Of a DNA stretch of 64,000 nt, positions 45,235 through 54,969 are shown in pieces (positions within the stretch are counted from its first letter, which is position 1; every line of letters begins with the position of its first letter). This DNA is from Prunus persica. Lineage: Eukaryota > Streptophyta > Magnoliopsida > Rosales > Rosaceae. Location of the stretch: positions 20,452,442 to 20,516,441 of the forward strand of contig NC_034016.1 of NCBI RefSeq assembly GCF_000346465.2, given 5' to 3'. The notes beneath the pieces were generated by a model. That model was given only the letters and a program-made list of their open reading frames with translations. It had not been told where the DNA came from and ran no database searches. The position numbers and the translations under genes are program-made.

Positions 45235-45640
45235 CTAACACTTTACTTTATGTAATTATTAACCATTAACAAAAATGGACCCTTGGTAATACTAAACATA
45301 TTATCAGTGGGAGACCGTTACTAATGCTAACACTTTACTTTATGTAATTACTAACCATTAACAAAAATGGACCCTTGGTAATACTAAACATATTATCAGT
45401 GGGAGACCGTTACTAATACTAACACTTTACTTTATGTAATTACTAACCATTAACAAAAATGGACCCTTGGTAATACTAAACATATTATCAGTGGGAGACC
45501 GTTACTAATACTAACACTTTACTTTATGTAATTACTAACCATTAACAAAAATGGACCCTTGGTAATACTAAACATATTATCAGTGGGAGACCGTTACTAA
45601 TACTAACACTTTACTTTATGAATTTATTTTACCGCACATT
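45235..45640 (+). repeat. Four tandem 92-bp repeats in the copia leader, plus a partial fifth
   Basis: Units start at 45235, 45327, 45419 and 45511 (CTAACACTTTACTTTATG...), and a partial one at 45603. Each carries ATGGACCCTTGGTAA, a five-codon upstream ORF (M-D-P-W-stop), so ribosomes scanning to gag meet four identical uORFs. Unit-to-unit differences are one or two bases. Confidence 0.92.
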
Positions 45641-45812
45641 TACATTTATTTTAAAGGGTGGTGCGGGTTTATCGTCCACGCCTTTGCTTTTATTTAAATG
45701 TATGGAGCAGAATTAGTGCCCATACAAGCACACTTACTTTACCGCACGTTTAAGGTATGGTGCGGAATTAACGTCCATACAGCAAGCAATTTAATTCATG
45801 ATTTTATTTTTA

Positions 45813-45995
45813 TCATCAATTAATATACCTGAATAATGAAATTCCTATTAATAAGTGGCTTAATATCTCAGATCTCGAACCTAAAATTTTGGACAGCAAA
45901 TTCATGACACTTTATCATCAATTAATATACCTGAATAATGAAATTTCTATTAATAAGTGGCTTAATGTCCCAGATCTCGAGCCTAAAGTTTCAGA
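45813..45995 (+). repeat. Imperfect ~100-bp duplication just before gag
   Basis: ATCAATTAATATACCTGAAT... occurs at ~45814 and again at ~45917, each followed by AGTGGCTTAAT and CAGATCTCGA. The second copy runs into the gag start codon. Confidence 0.8.
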
Positions 45996-47053
45996 TGGCA
46001 AATTTGGCAAAACTGGAGTTTGCTGCCTTGGACCTTTCCGGGGACAACTTTTTATCATGGGTCCTGGATGCCAAAATTCATCTACGAGCCAATGGCCTCG
46101 GACAAACAATTGTAGATGAGAATGATGCTTCGCCTGAAGAGAATGCGAAGGCCATGATCTTTCTTCGCCGCCACATCCATGAAGCGCTGAAAAGCGAATA
46201 TGTGGTGGTTGATGAACCGTTGGTTCTGTGGAAAGCTCTAGGTGAAAGATACGATCACCAGAAGACGATGACTCTCCCAAGAGCTAGATACGAATGGACC
46301 CACTTGAGATTTCAAGATTACAAGTCAGTGTCCGAGTATAACTCTGCTATGCATAGAATTACCTCATTAATGAGGCTATGTGGGGAAAATATATCTGAGG
46401 AGGATATGCTCGAAAAAACTCTGAGCACTTTTCATGCTTCAAATGTCCTCCTTCAACAGCAATACAGACATAGCGGTTTCAAGAGATACTCGGAACTTGT
46501 ATCTTGCCTCTTGTTAGCTGAGCAGAATAATGAGCTCTTATTAAAGAATCACCAATCTCGCCCAACGGGCTCAGCACCACTTCCTGAAATAAATGCTGCA
46601 TCTCAGGAAGTGAATGCCACTTCATCTCGTGGTAATATCCATAAACGTGGGCGATGGGGCAAGCGTGGCCACTGGCAAGGAAGTAGAAAAAATCATGGTG
46701 CTCGTTTAGAGGGTTTAGGACCAAGGAGTGGTCCATCCACGAATGGCAAATATGCATCCCGTAATAAGGGAAAGGCACAGATGAGTCATGTGCCTAGAAA
46801 TGTTGAAAGCCCTTGCCACAGATGTGGAGCAAAGGGACATTGGGTGCGCACTTGTCGTACGCCCAGGCATTTGGCGGATCTCTATCAAGCTTCACTTAAG
46901 AACAGGAAAGTGGAGATAAATTACATTGATCATGCTCCGCCAGCCACAGATGGCTCATCAGAAATATCACGTCAGCAAAACAAGACGCATCTAGATGTTT
47001 CTGATTTTGTTACTAAAAGAGGGAATGAAGGTTATGAGTCCGAATTAGATTAA
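45995..47053 (+). CDS. gag: Copia gag (nucleocapsid) protein
   Basis: 352 aa from MANLAKLEFAALDLSGDNF, the conserved copia gag start; the frame is open 19 codons further up through the leader duplication. Residues ~1-200 form the UBN2/gag capsid-like domain (W-x-L-D-A-x-I-H-L, LWKALGERYDHQ). A basic GKRGHWQGSRK stretch precedes a CCHC zinc knuckle at ~273 (CHRCGAKGHWVRTC). It assembles virus-like particles and packages RNA. It ends in TAA, followed by an AATAAA-like signal and then the pol ORF in the same frame. Confidence 0.92.
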   Translation: MANLAKLEFAALDLSGDNFLSWVLDAKIHLRANGLGQTIVDENDASPEENAKAMIFLRRHIHEALKSEYVVVDEPLVLWKALGERYDHQKTMTLPRARYEWTHLRFQDYKSVSEYNSAMHRITSLMRLCGENISEEDMLEKTLSTFHASNVLLQQQYRHSGFKRYSELVSCLLLAEQNNELLLKNHQSRPTGSAPLPEINAASQEVNATSSRGNIHKRGRWGKRGHWQGSRKNHGARLEGLGPRSGPSTNGKYASRNKGKAQMSHVPRNVESPCHRCGAKGHWVRTCRTPRHLADLYQASLKNRKVEINYIDHAPPATDGSSEISRQQNKTHLDVSDFVTKRGNEGYESELD

Positions 47054-47182
47054 ATCCTTTAATGTACTATTTGTATTAGCTGTACTATTTGTATTAGCTG
47101 AAGTGTTGTTTAAATTTCAATCCAATAAAAGTTGTAATGTTGTCTTCTTTTTGATCCCAGCTTATTTTACTTATTTGGTGGC

Positions 47183-50100
47183 ATGGATGTAAATTATGGA
47201 TGCCCTCAAAACAAAGGCTATAGCAGAGATATTTGTCTCGCAGACAGCGCAACTACTCATACGATCCTTCAAGATCGGAAGTATTTCTCAAAATTAATGC
47301 TTACAAAAGCAAAGGTAACAACCATATCAGGTCCTGCAAATCTGATTGAAGGTTCAGGAAGAGCCCAAATTATGTTACCAAATGGAACAATACTGTCCAT
47401 TCCAGATGCTTTGTATTCATCTAACTCCAGAAGGAATCTGTTGAGTTTCAAAGATATACGTTTGAATGGCTACCATGTTGAAACAAAGATAGAGGAAAAC
47501 ATGGAATATCTTTGTATTACCTCCAGTGATACCCAAAAGCGTATACTGGAGAAGCTTTGTGAGCTCTCATCAGGGTTGTATTACACAACCATACGGACAA
47601 TTGAGGCACATAGTGTCATGGACCAAGAGTCCACTGGCTCAAATGCTTTTAAGCTTTGGCATGACAGGTTGGGTCATCCTGGATCCACCATGATGCGCAG
47701 GATCATCACCAACTCTAAAGGACATCCCTTATTAACTAAACACATTATGTTATCAAGTGACATCTTTTGCCAAGCTTGTTCACAAGGGAAGTTGGTGATC
47801 AGACCATCACAACCAAAGGTTGATGTTGAGTCTCCATCATTTTTGCAAAGAATTCAAGGGGACATTTGTGGACCTATTCACCCTCCATGTGGACCATTTC
47901 GGTACTTTATGGTCTTGGTGGACGCATCTACCCGATGGTCACATGCTTGTCTTTTATCTACTCGGAACATGGCATTTGCTAGGCTTTTGGCTCAGATAAT
48001 TAAATTACGAGCTCAATTCCCAGATTATCCCATTAAGTCAATCAGACTCGATAATGCTGGTGAATTTACATCTCAGACTTTTGATGACTACTGCATGTCA
48101 CTAGGCATAGATATTGAACATCCTGTTCCCCATGTGCATACTCAAAATGGCTTGGCAGAAGCTTTAATTAAACGCCTTCAATTGATAGCACGCACTTTGC
48201 TAATGAAAACAAAGTTGCCAATTTCTGCTTGGGGATATGCCATTTTACATGCAGCATCACTTGTGCGATTAAGGCCCGTTGCCAACAATCAATGTTCTCC
48301 CATACAACTCGTATTAGGAAATCAACCAAACATTTCACATTTAAGAATTTTTGGGTGTACAGTATATGTGCCCATTGCACCACCACAACGTACTAAGATG
48401 GGCCCTCAACGCAGATTGGGAATTTATGTTGGTTTTGATTCACCATCTATCATCAAATACTTAGAACCCCTGACGGGTGATATTTTTACCGCACGATTTG
48501 CGGATTGTGATTTTGATGAGACAATCTTCCCACCATTAGGGGGAGAAAAATCTGTGTCTAAAGAACAAGGCAAACTCATTCCTGAAAAACGATGTGAATT
48601 ATCATGGAATGTATCCACATTGTCTCATCTCGATCCTCATACTGCTCAATGCGAAAACGAAGTAAGAAGGATTGTTCACCTCCAAAGTATTGCAAATCAG
48701 ATGCCAGATGCATTTAATGATGCAGCAAAGGTGACAAAATCTCATATCCCAGCTGCAAATGCACCCGCACGGATTGATGTCCATAATGGACAAAGCAATG
48801 TGCCAGCAAATGGTTCATCTGCTGCACGCCTAAAACGTGGCAGACCACTAGGCTCAAAGGATTCAGTTCCTCGAAAGAGGAAGTTGATGGACAAAATGAA
48901 TCCAAATGAAATAAATAGAGAGCCCACAATTCATAATTCAAATGCCCCTAAAGAGGGACATGTACTTCTTGACAAGGAAAACGTCATTGGTGAGACAAGT
49001 GCCCCTAAAGTGGCAACCGTACCTGAAAGTCAAGAAATCTCCATAAATTATACGTCCACTGATGAATTGTGGAGTAGAAATGAGATGATCATCGATGATA
49101 TATTTGCATTCTCAGTGGCTGCTGAAATCATAAAAGATGATGATATTGAACCACGCTCTATTAATGAATGTACACAGAGGCAAGATTGGCCCAAGTGGAA
49201 GGATGCAATCCAGGCAGAATTAAATTCTTTGGAAAAAAGGAGTGTTTTTGGACATATTAGTCCAACTCCACCCAATGTGAACCCTGTAGGTTACAAGTGG
49301 GTATTTACAAGAAAGCGCAATGAGAAAAATGAGATCTCAAGGTATAAAGCGCGACTCGTTGCGCAAGGTTCTTCACAAAGGCCTGGAATTGATTATGTGG
49401 AAACGTACTCTCCAGTAATGGACACAATTACATTCCGTTACCTAATAAGTTTGGCGGTTTCAGAAAAACTTGAAATGAGACTCATGGATGTTATTACCGC
49501 ATATTTGTATGGAGAATTGGATACAGATATATACATGAAAGTTCCAGAAGGATTCAGGTTGCCTGAAGCAGCCAGAAACACACCACGGGGCATGTTCTCA
49601 GTTAAATTGAGAAGATCATTATATGGGCTAAAACAATCTGGACGAATGTGGTACAATCGTCTCAGTAAGTATTTACTGAAGGAAGGATACACAAATGATC
49701 CTGTTTGCCCATGTGTGTTTATTAAGAAATCAAAGTCTGGATTTGCGATAGTGGCAGTATATGTCGACGACATGAATCTAATTGGAACTTCTGCAGAGCT
49801 TCAAAAGACTGTTGATTATCTCAAACGTGAGTTTGAGATGAAGGATCTTGGAAAGACAAAATATTGTCTTGGCTTGCAGATTGAGCACAGTGCTAATGGA
49901 ATTTTGGTGCATCAATCAACTTATACTGAGAAAGTATTGAAACGGTTTGGCATGGATAAAGCCCATCCACTTAGCACTCCAATGGTCGTTCGATCGCTTG
50001 ACACTAAGAAAGACCCATATCGTCCAAAAGGGAATGATGAAATGGTCCTTGGTCCAGAAGTACCATATCTTAGTGCAATAGGTGCTTTATTGTACCTCGC

Positions 50101-50809
50101 ACAATGTACCAGACCAGACATATCATTCTCAGTAAATCTGTTAGCAAGGTACAGTTCTGCTCCAACAAGGCGACACTGGACCGGCATCAAACATGTTCTA
50201 CGATACCTTCGTGGGACAACAGACATGGGGTTATTCTATTCCAGTGAATCGACCAACGCCCAGAGTATTATTGGTTATGCTGATGCAGGATATCTCTCTG
50301 ATCCACATCAAGGACGATCACAGACTGGGTATGTATTTACATGTGGAGGAACTGCGATCTCATGGCGTTCAACAAAACAAACATTAGTGGCCACATCTTC
50401 CAATCACTCGGAAATACTTGCCCTCCATGAAGCCAGTCGTGAATGCGTTTGGTTAAGATCGGTAATCCATCACATCCGAAGCACATGTGCCCTACCCTCA
50501 ACAACAGACACTCCAACAATTCTGAATGAGGACAATGCCGCTTGTATTGCTCAGATTACAGGAGGATATATCAAGGGTGACAGGACCAAACACATATCAC
50601 CAAAGTTTTTCTATACACATGAGCTCCAGAAGAGTCAAGAAATCAAAGTCAGACAAATCCGCTCAAGTGATAACCTGGCAGATCTCTTCACTAAATCATT
50701 GCCGAAATATACATTCCAAAAGTTAGTACATGGCATCGGATTACGACAACTCTGCAAGCAATCAAGTTGGAGCATGCAAAATCAGGGGGAGCATTCAAGA
50801 GTCCTCTAA
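47183..50809 (+). CDS. pol: Copia pol polyprotein (protease, integrase, RT, RNase H)
   Basis: 1208 codons, uninterrupted. Protease motif ADSATTHT at ~20 (Ser-Ala in place of the common Ser-Gly). GAG-pre-integrase with LWHDRLGHPG and the FCQAC finger at ~158-200. Integrase catalytic residues in GDICGP (~226), RLDNAGEF (~288) and GLAEALIKR (~325). Reverse transcriptase ~690-930 with YVDDM at ~860. RNase H with GYADAGYLSD and NEDNAACIAQ (~1113), ending near HISPKFFYTHEL. All catalytic signatures are present. The first ATG may not be the true start, since the protease motif begins only 20 residues in. Confidence 0.93.
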   Translation: MDVNYGCPQNKGYSRDICLADSATTHTILQDRKYFSKLMLTKAKVTTISGPANLIEGSGRAQIMLPNGTILSIPDALYSSNSRRNLLSFKDIRLNGYHVETKIEENMEYLCITSSDTQKRILEKLCELSSGLYYTTIRTIEAHSVMDQESTGSNAFKLWHDRLGHPGSTMMRRIITNSKGHPLLTKHIMLSSDIFCQACSQGKLVIRPSQPKVDVESPSFLQRIQGDICGPIHPPCGPFRYFMVLVDASTRWSHACLLSTRNMAFARLLAQIIKLRAQFPDYPIKSIRLDNAGEFTSQTFDDYCMSLGIDIEHPVPHVHTQNGLAEALIKRLQLIARTLLMKTKLPISAWGYAILHAASLVRLRPVANNQCSPIQLVLGNQPNISHLRIFGCTVYVPIAPPQRTKMGPQRRLGIYVGFDSPSIIKYLEPLTGDIFTARFADCDFDETIFPPLGGEKSVSKEQGKLIPEKRCELSWNVSTLSHLDPHTAQCENEVRRIVHLQSIANQMPDAFNDAAKVTKSHIPAANAPARIDVHNGQSNVPANGSSAARLKRGRPLGSKDSVPRKRKLMDKMNPNEINREPTIHNSNAPKEGHVLLDKENVIGETSAPKVATVPESQEISINYTSTDELWSRNEMIIDDIFAFSVAAEIIKDDDIEPRSINECTQRQDWPKWKDAIQAELNSLEKRSVFGHISPTPPNVNPVGYKWVFTRKRNEKNEISRYKARLVAQGSSQRPGIDYVETYSPVMDTITFRYLISLAVSEKLEMRLMDVITAYLYGELDTDIYMKVPEGFRLPEAARNTPRGMFSVKLRRSLYGLKQSGRMWYNRLSKYLLKEGYTNDPVCPCVFIKKSKSGFAIVAVYVDDMNLIGTSAELQKTVDYLKREFEMKDLGKTKYCLGLQIEHSANGILVHQSTYTEKVLKRFGMDKAHPLSTPMVVRSLDTKKDPYRPKGNDEMVLGPEVPYLSAIGALLYLAQCTRPDISFSVNLLARYSSAPTRRHWTGIKHVLRYLRGTTDMGLFYSSESTNAQSIIGYADAGYLSDPHQGRSQTGYVFTCGGTAISWRSTKQTLVATSSNHSEILALHEASRECVWLRSVIHHIRSTCALPSTTDTPTILNEDNAACIAQITGGYIKGDRTKHISPKFFYTHELQKSQEIKVRQIRSSDNLADLFTKSLPKYTFQKLVHGIGLRQLCKQSSWSMQNQGEHSRVL

Positions 50810-50926
50810 CATAGGACATATGCACGTTGTACTCTTTTTCCTTCGCTTAGATTTTCCCACTGGGTTTTTCCAAGCAAGGTTTTAATGAGGCAACCAATCT
50901 AGGGTCATGTAGTCTCCAAGGGGGAG

Positions 50927-51362
50927 TGTTATAAAAGTCTTGAAATGGAGCCCACACATACTGTTCATTACTGTTCATTACTGTTCATTACTGTTCATTT
51001 GGCGGCTTTGATAGAGTTTGTCTGTCACGGGTGAACAGTGATGAATAGTGATGAATAGTGATTATTTCAGCCTATAAATAAGAAGAGAAACGGAAAGAAG
51101 AAGGAGAAGAAAAAAGGAGAAAGGAAGAGAAGGAAGAAAGAGGAAAGAGAGAGCAGAGAGAAATTCTCCTAGAGAGAAAATTCAGTGAGCCACATATATT
51201 GTAAACACTAAACTTGTAGCTCTATCCTTTTACATAATGGAAAAGTTACTGCTGCTGCTCTCCGAGGACGTAGGCATAGCCGAACCTCGTTAAATGCTGT
51301 GTCTCATCTACTTTACGTGCAGCTCAGAATTATCGCACATATCCCAGGTTATTTTTATAACA
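50927..51362 (+). repeat. 3' LTR of the full copia element
   Basis: 436 bp, no difference from the 5' LTR found by eye. Preceded by the polypurine tract CCAAGGGGGAG. Confidence 0.93.
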
Positions 51363-51597
51363 TTTTTATATTTACTCTTTTTATTTCTCTGTAAAACTTT
51401 TGTTGGCCATGGCCATCAGGGGGCTTTCACCCTATATAGAAAATTTTGGACAGCAATTAAATTTAAACATAGCAATTTATTCGTTATAACATAAGTTTCC
51501 TTTCTAAGAAGCAAGAACATATATAAATCCTGGAAGGTAGCCAGCTAGGCCCTTATATTTATTTAGGACTAGTTTGGTGCCCTAGCTAAAGTAGCTA

Positions 51598-51877
51598 CTA
51601 GTGAGCCAACTTGAGGAGCCTCGGTGCGATGCGGTTTCGATTGACCCAGACCCAGACCATGTCACACCTCAGGTCCCTGGTGGTTGGAGAGCCTTCCAGT
51701 ATGACGATTGCTCGAATATTATGATTCTCTCACTCTATCTTTGCCGCTGCATCTTCACCACTTTGCCCCACCACCTCCGGCCACTACTTTTTACCTGTTG
51801 TTGTAAACATTAATTAATTGTAACCAATAATTAAGTATATTAATCCCACAATTAATCTTACTTGGACAATATGACAT
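51598..51877 (-). pseudogene. Potato inhibitor I, third copy, multiply broken
   Basis: Exon 1 (MSYCP) near 51877 and a mutated donor (CCAAGTAAG instead of CCAGGTAAG). In exon 2 TAG replaces the Ser codon before WPEVVG, and TGA replaces Arg in I-E-R-E-N. A 1-base indel near the end turns the PHVG terminus into an LLKLAH frame. The reactive loop would have been SPTTRDLRCD (P1 Arg). The TGA and the terminal indel are shared with the copy at 58.4 kb. Confidence 0.82.
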
Positions 51878-52140
51878 TGTTGTAGCTAGCTTCCTCCTGA
51901 TCACACACTCTGATATTTATATATATATATTTTGATGATATTTATAGATTTGAAGAGTTGACTTTCAATTCAAGCTTCTACTTATTTCACTTTGATGCTG
52001 ACTATGTATAGCTTCGTGTCAATCACTTATTTGACTTTGATGCTGACGAGGTTGACCTCTTGAGATTGAGATCGGGCAATCCTTCCAAACCAACTCGGCA
52101 AGACCAAGTAGGTCATCCTCCAGAGTGAGATCGGGCTTTA

Positions 52141-52785
52141 ACACCTTTTGAAGGTGCTTATGGACTTAAGCCTCAAAATGTTCTTGACTTAGTTCCACTT
52201 CCAGAAGAGATGAAGATGAGTGATGATGGAGAGGGTTTGGCGGACCAAGTGAAAAGAGTGCACGAAGAAGTGAGGGCAGTTATAAAGGCTAGTTCTGCAG
52301 ACAATCAACACCGAAGAGTCAAAGATTTTGAAGAAGGTGACATGGTTTGGGTGCATTTGAAGAAGGAAAGATTTCCAAAAGACACATACCATAAATTGAA
52401 GTCCAAGATGTTTGGGCCATATAAGGTGTTGAAGAAAATGAGCTCAATCGCTTACATGATAGAGCTGCCACCGGATCTCCAGATTAGCCCATATTTCAAT
52501 GTGTTTGATTTGTATTTGTTTGAGGGATTTGATGAAGAAACAATTTCAAAGGAGGCACAACCATATATTGTTGAGGATGTGTTGGATGTCAAAGAGGTGA
52601 CGTCAAAGAAGGGTAACCAATATAGGCGGTTCTTAGTGAAATGGTTGGGTAAGAATGCTACTGAGAATACTTGGATTGCTGAATATGATTTAAAGAGGAT
52701 TGTTGCAGAGAGATATGCTGAAGTTGTTAAAGCTTTCTCGCCAGAGTCGACTTCTTCCCAAGCTGGTGGAGGAGTTGATGCATGA
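52141..52785 (+). pseudogene. Ty3-gypsy integrase C-terminus plus chromodomain, fragment 1
   Basis: Open frame entering at TPFEGAYGLKPQNVLDLVP, the end of a chromovirus integrase, with a GPY/F module (FGPYKVLKKMSS), SPYFNVFDLYLF, and a chromodomain (YIVEDVLDVKEV to YRRFLVKWLGKN), ending AEVVKAF and a Ser/Gly tail. No RT, integrase core or LTR is present. The left junction at 52141 cuts abruptly from inhibitor-gene upstream DNA. Only one base differs from the copy at 63385-64000 in the overlap I compared (T/A near 52283). Confidence 0.85.
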
Positions 52786-53257
52786 TCATCTGTTCGTTAG
52801 CCAAGTCATTTCAACACACGCAGAAAACCCACAACCACAAAAGCTTTGGAAAATAAAAATGCCTAGTGAATTTTAAAGCAATCTCAAACAACATGGCAGA
52901 GCTTGATGAGATATAAAATAGAGAAGATCCAAACAACATGAGACCCATGGATATGGTAAAAGTATTTTCTTTTATTTGGCCAAGCCTTCAAGGAAGAAGA
53001 CTATGTCGTTTGTTGATGCAAAATCTCATTTTAATGATGTGGCGTTGGTAAACTTTTCTTTAAACATAGTGCTTGATGAACAAGTAATCTGCCATTTGCA
53101 TATATTTATAATAAAATCGTTCGTACAAAGTACACAAACACTCAACTCGAGAAATAATAAATATTAAGACCTTCAACTTAATTACGCACGTACTAATTGT
53201 TAAGCCTAATATCGTGTACACATTGAAACTCTGTGAACAAGACATACATATTCTTCA
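52786..53257. other. Gypsy-derived flank and P450 3' region
   Basis: No gene; the last bases are presumably the 3' UTR of the minus-strand P450. Confidence 0.45.
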
Positions 53258-54787
53258 TCAAGCCCTCTCCACAATGGTGACCGGAAAGCCACCTTTCATC
53301 TTTCCGGTGAGGTAGGCCACAAACTCTGGCTGGGCTCCACCCTCCCTCTCCACCGGGACCACCTTAAACCTCTTCAAAACCGCACTCACCACCCTCTTCA
53401 TCTGCAGAAACGCCATCTCCTTCCCCAAGCAGATCCTGGGCCCCGCCTGAAACACAGGGTAGGTGAACGAGTCCTTCCCGACAAACTTCCACTTGTGGGC
53501 CCCATTCTCCTCTCTCTCCAGCCATCTCTCGGGCCTGTACTCTGCCCAGTCCTCCCCCCAAATCTCCTCCATCCGCCCCATCGCGTACACGTGGTAGGTC
53601 ACCGTCATTCCCTTCTTCACCTTCGTCCCGTCCGGCAAGACGTCGTCCTTCATCGCCTGTTTGCTGTCCGCGGCAACCGGCGGGTACAGCCTCATGCTCT
53701 CGCACAGCGCCGCGTGAGTGTACACCATCTCCTTCACTTCATCGTAACCACCTGCGGCCGACTCCGACGACACCGTTCCGCTGATCTCCTTCAGAATCTC
53801 GTCTTCCACATGTTGGTTCTGCGAGAGTAGCCAGAAGAACCATGTAAGCGCTGCCGACGTGGTGTCTCGGCCGGCGAGGGTAAAGCTGATGACGATGTCG
53901 GTGACGAACTTTTCATCCGAGTGGCCTGAGCATAAGAACCGGGAGAGGAGATCCACGGACTCTAGAGCCTTCGTCTCGCTCAGCTCTCGCTTCTTTTCCC
54001 TAACAATGGTGTTCGCGAACTCGCGAACTTCGGAGACCGCAGCTCGGAGGTGCTTCTCGGAGCCAATTCCGAGAACCCTTTTGAGCTTCCACACTGGGGA
54101 TAACGATCTGAACCTGTCACTGCTGATTTGAACTGCGTCGTCGAAAGCTACTGCGAATTTGGCTTCGGGCAGAGAGGGTAGCAGGTAAGCCGGATCGTAC
54201 CCAAATGCGATTCTGCTAATGTTATCGAAGGCGAAGCGTTGGAGAATGTCCTGGAAGTCGAGAATTGAATTGCTGGTGGCGGAGGAGGAGAGAATGGGAA
54301 TGAGGCGGTCGGAGAGCTCGGTGTCGACGACCTGTTCGACGAATTTACGCAGAGACTTGGTGTTGAATTCGTGGCTGGAGACTTGGCGCTGGAACTTCCA
54401 GTTGTCGCCGTCGGCGTTGAAGATGCCGTGGCCGAGGAGGTCGGTGAGGGTGGTGCGGATGGTGTTGCCTTTTTCGTAGATGGGGAAATGGGTCTTGAGG
54501 ATGTGCTGGACGACAGTGGGGTTGGCCGTGACGACGAAGTGCTTGCCCAGAGAGTGGTGGAGGGTGAAGGTGTTTGATGGCGAGCTTCGGAGGAGGTCTG
54601 TGAACCATGGGAGCCTGCGTTCATGGTTTTTGGAGAGGGTTATGAAAGAGCCGATTATTGGGTATGATTTGGGGAGCTTGGTGTTGTTGCTGGTTTTGGG
54701 GTTTGGTTGTGATGAAGCCTTGAAGACGAAGAAGAAAAGTAAGGGAAGGAGGACCAGGGAGGCCAAGGTTAAGAGCTGAAGAAACAT
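53258..54787 (-). CDS. CYP94: Cytochrome P450, CYP94 family (A/B-like)
   Basis: 509 aa, intronless, as is usual for CYP94. N-terminal membrane anchor (residues 1-24, LLTLASLVLLPLLFFFVF), then the Pro-rich hinge LPKSYPIIGS. I-helix oxygen-binding motif AGRDTTS at ~303-309, ExxR (ESMRLYPP) at ~362, YRPERW at ~416, heme loop FQAGPRICLGKEM with the Cys ligand near residue 449. The CYP94-type segment HGIFNADGDNWKFQRQ is clear. It is ER-bound on the cytosolic side. CYP94 enzymes omega-hydroxylate fatty acids, and some members oxidise jasmonoyl-isoleucine to turn off jasmonate signalling; which applies here cannot be told. A Harbinger-type MITE begins 183 bp upstream of the start. Coding GC is much higher than the surroundings. 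Confidence 0.9.
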   Translation of the reverse strand: MFLQLLTLASLVLLPLLFFFVFKASSQPNPKTSNNTKLPKSYPIIGSFITLSKNHERRLPWFTDLLRSSPSNTFTLHHSLGKHFVVTANPTVVQHILKTHFPIYEKGNTIRTTLTDLLGHGIFNADGDNWKFQRQVSSHEFNTKSLRKFVEQVVDTELSDRLIPILSSSATSNSILDFQDILQRFAFDNISRIAFGYDPAYLLPSLPEAKFAVAFDDAVQISSDRFRSLSPVWKLKRVLGIGSEKHLRAAVSEVREFANTIVREKKRELSETKALESVDLLSRFLCSGHSDEKFVTDIVISFTLAGRDTTSAALTWFFWLLSQNQHVEDEILKEISGTVSSESAAGGYDEVKEMVYTHAALCESMRLYPPVAADSKQAMKDDVLPDGTKVKKGMTVTYHVYAMGRMEEIWGEDWAEYRPERWLEREENGAHKWKFVGKDSFTYPVFQAGPRICLGKEMAFLQMKRVVSAVLKRFKVVPVEREGGAQPEFVAYLTGKMKGGFPVTIVERA

Positions 54788-54969
54788 GGCTGATAATGGC
54801 AGAAAAATGGAAGTCTTTTTTGGGATGTTCGACGAAATGGCTGACTGAAGTAATGGGTTTGTACAGCTTGGTAGTGCTTCTGGTTTGTGATTTCTTGATG
54901 AATAGGTGGCAAGGTTTGGTTGCTATTTGTAGTGTCACGTTGGTTTGATTGGATTGGATTCGATCATAA

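Larger units (their letters stand above)
44753..51362 (+). mobile_element. Full-length Ty1-copia LTR retrotransposon, very young
   Basis: 6610 bp. It is bounded by two 436-bp LTRs (44753-45188, 50927-51362) that I read as identical, and by a 5-bp duplication TTTTT (44748-44752, 51363-51367). A polypurine tract (AAGGGGGAG) abuts the 3' LTR. Inside are a leader with four 92-bp tandem repeats, an intact gag ORF, a 126-bp gap and an intact 1208-codon pol ORF in copia order (protease, integrase, RT, RNase H). Equal LTRs and open frames imply a very recent insertion and possible competence. I did not assign a lineage. It lies next to a broken potato inhibitor I copy. Confidence 0.95.

Noticed and set aside
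45235..45640. Regular direct repeats that could suggest a CRISPR array
   Set aside because: Units are contiguous 92-bp tandem repeats with no unique spacers, inside a plant retrotransposon leader.
53364..54624. Several additional ORFs on both strands over the P450 gene
   Set aside because: High-GC coding DNA opens other frames; only the 509-aa frame has P450 motifs.
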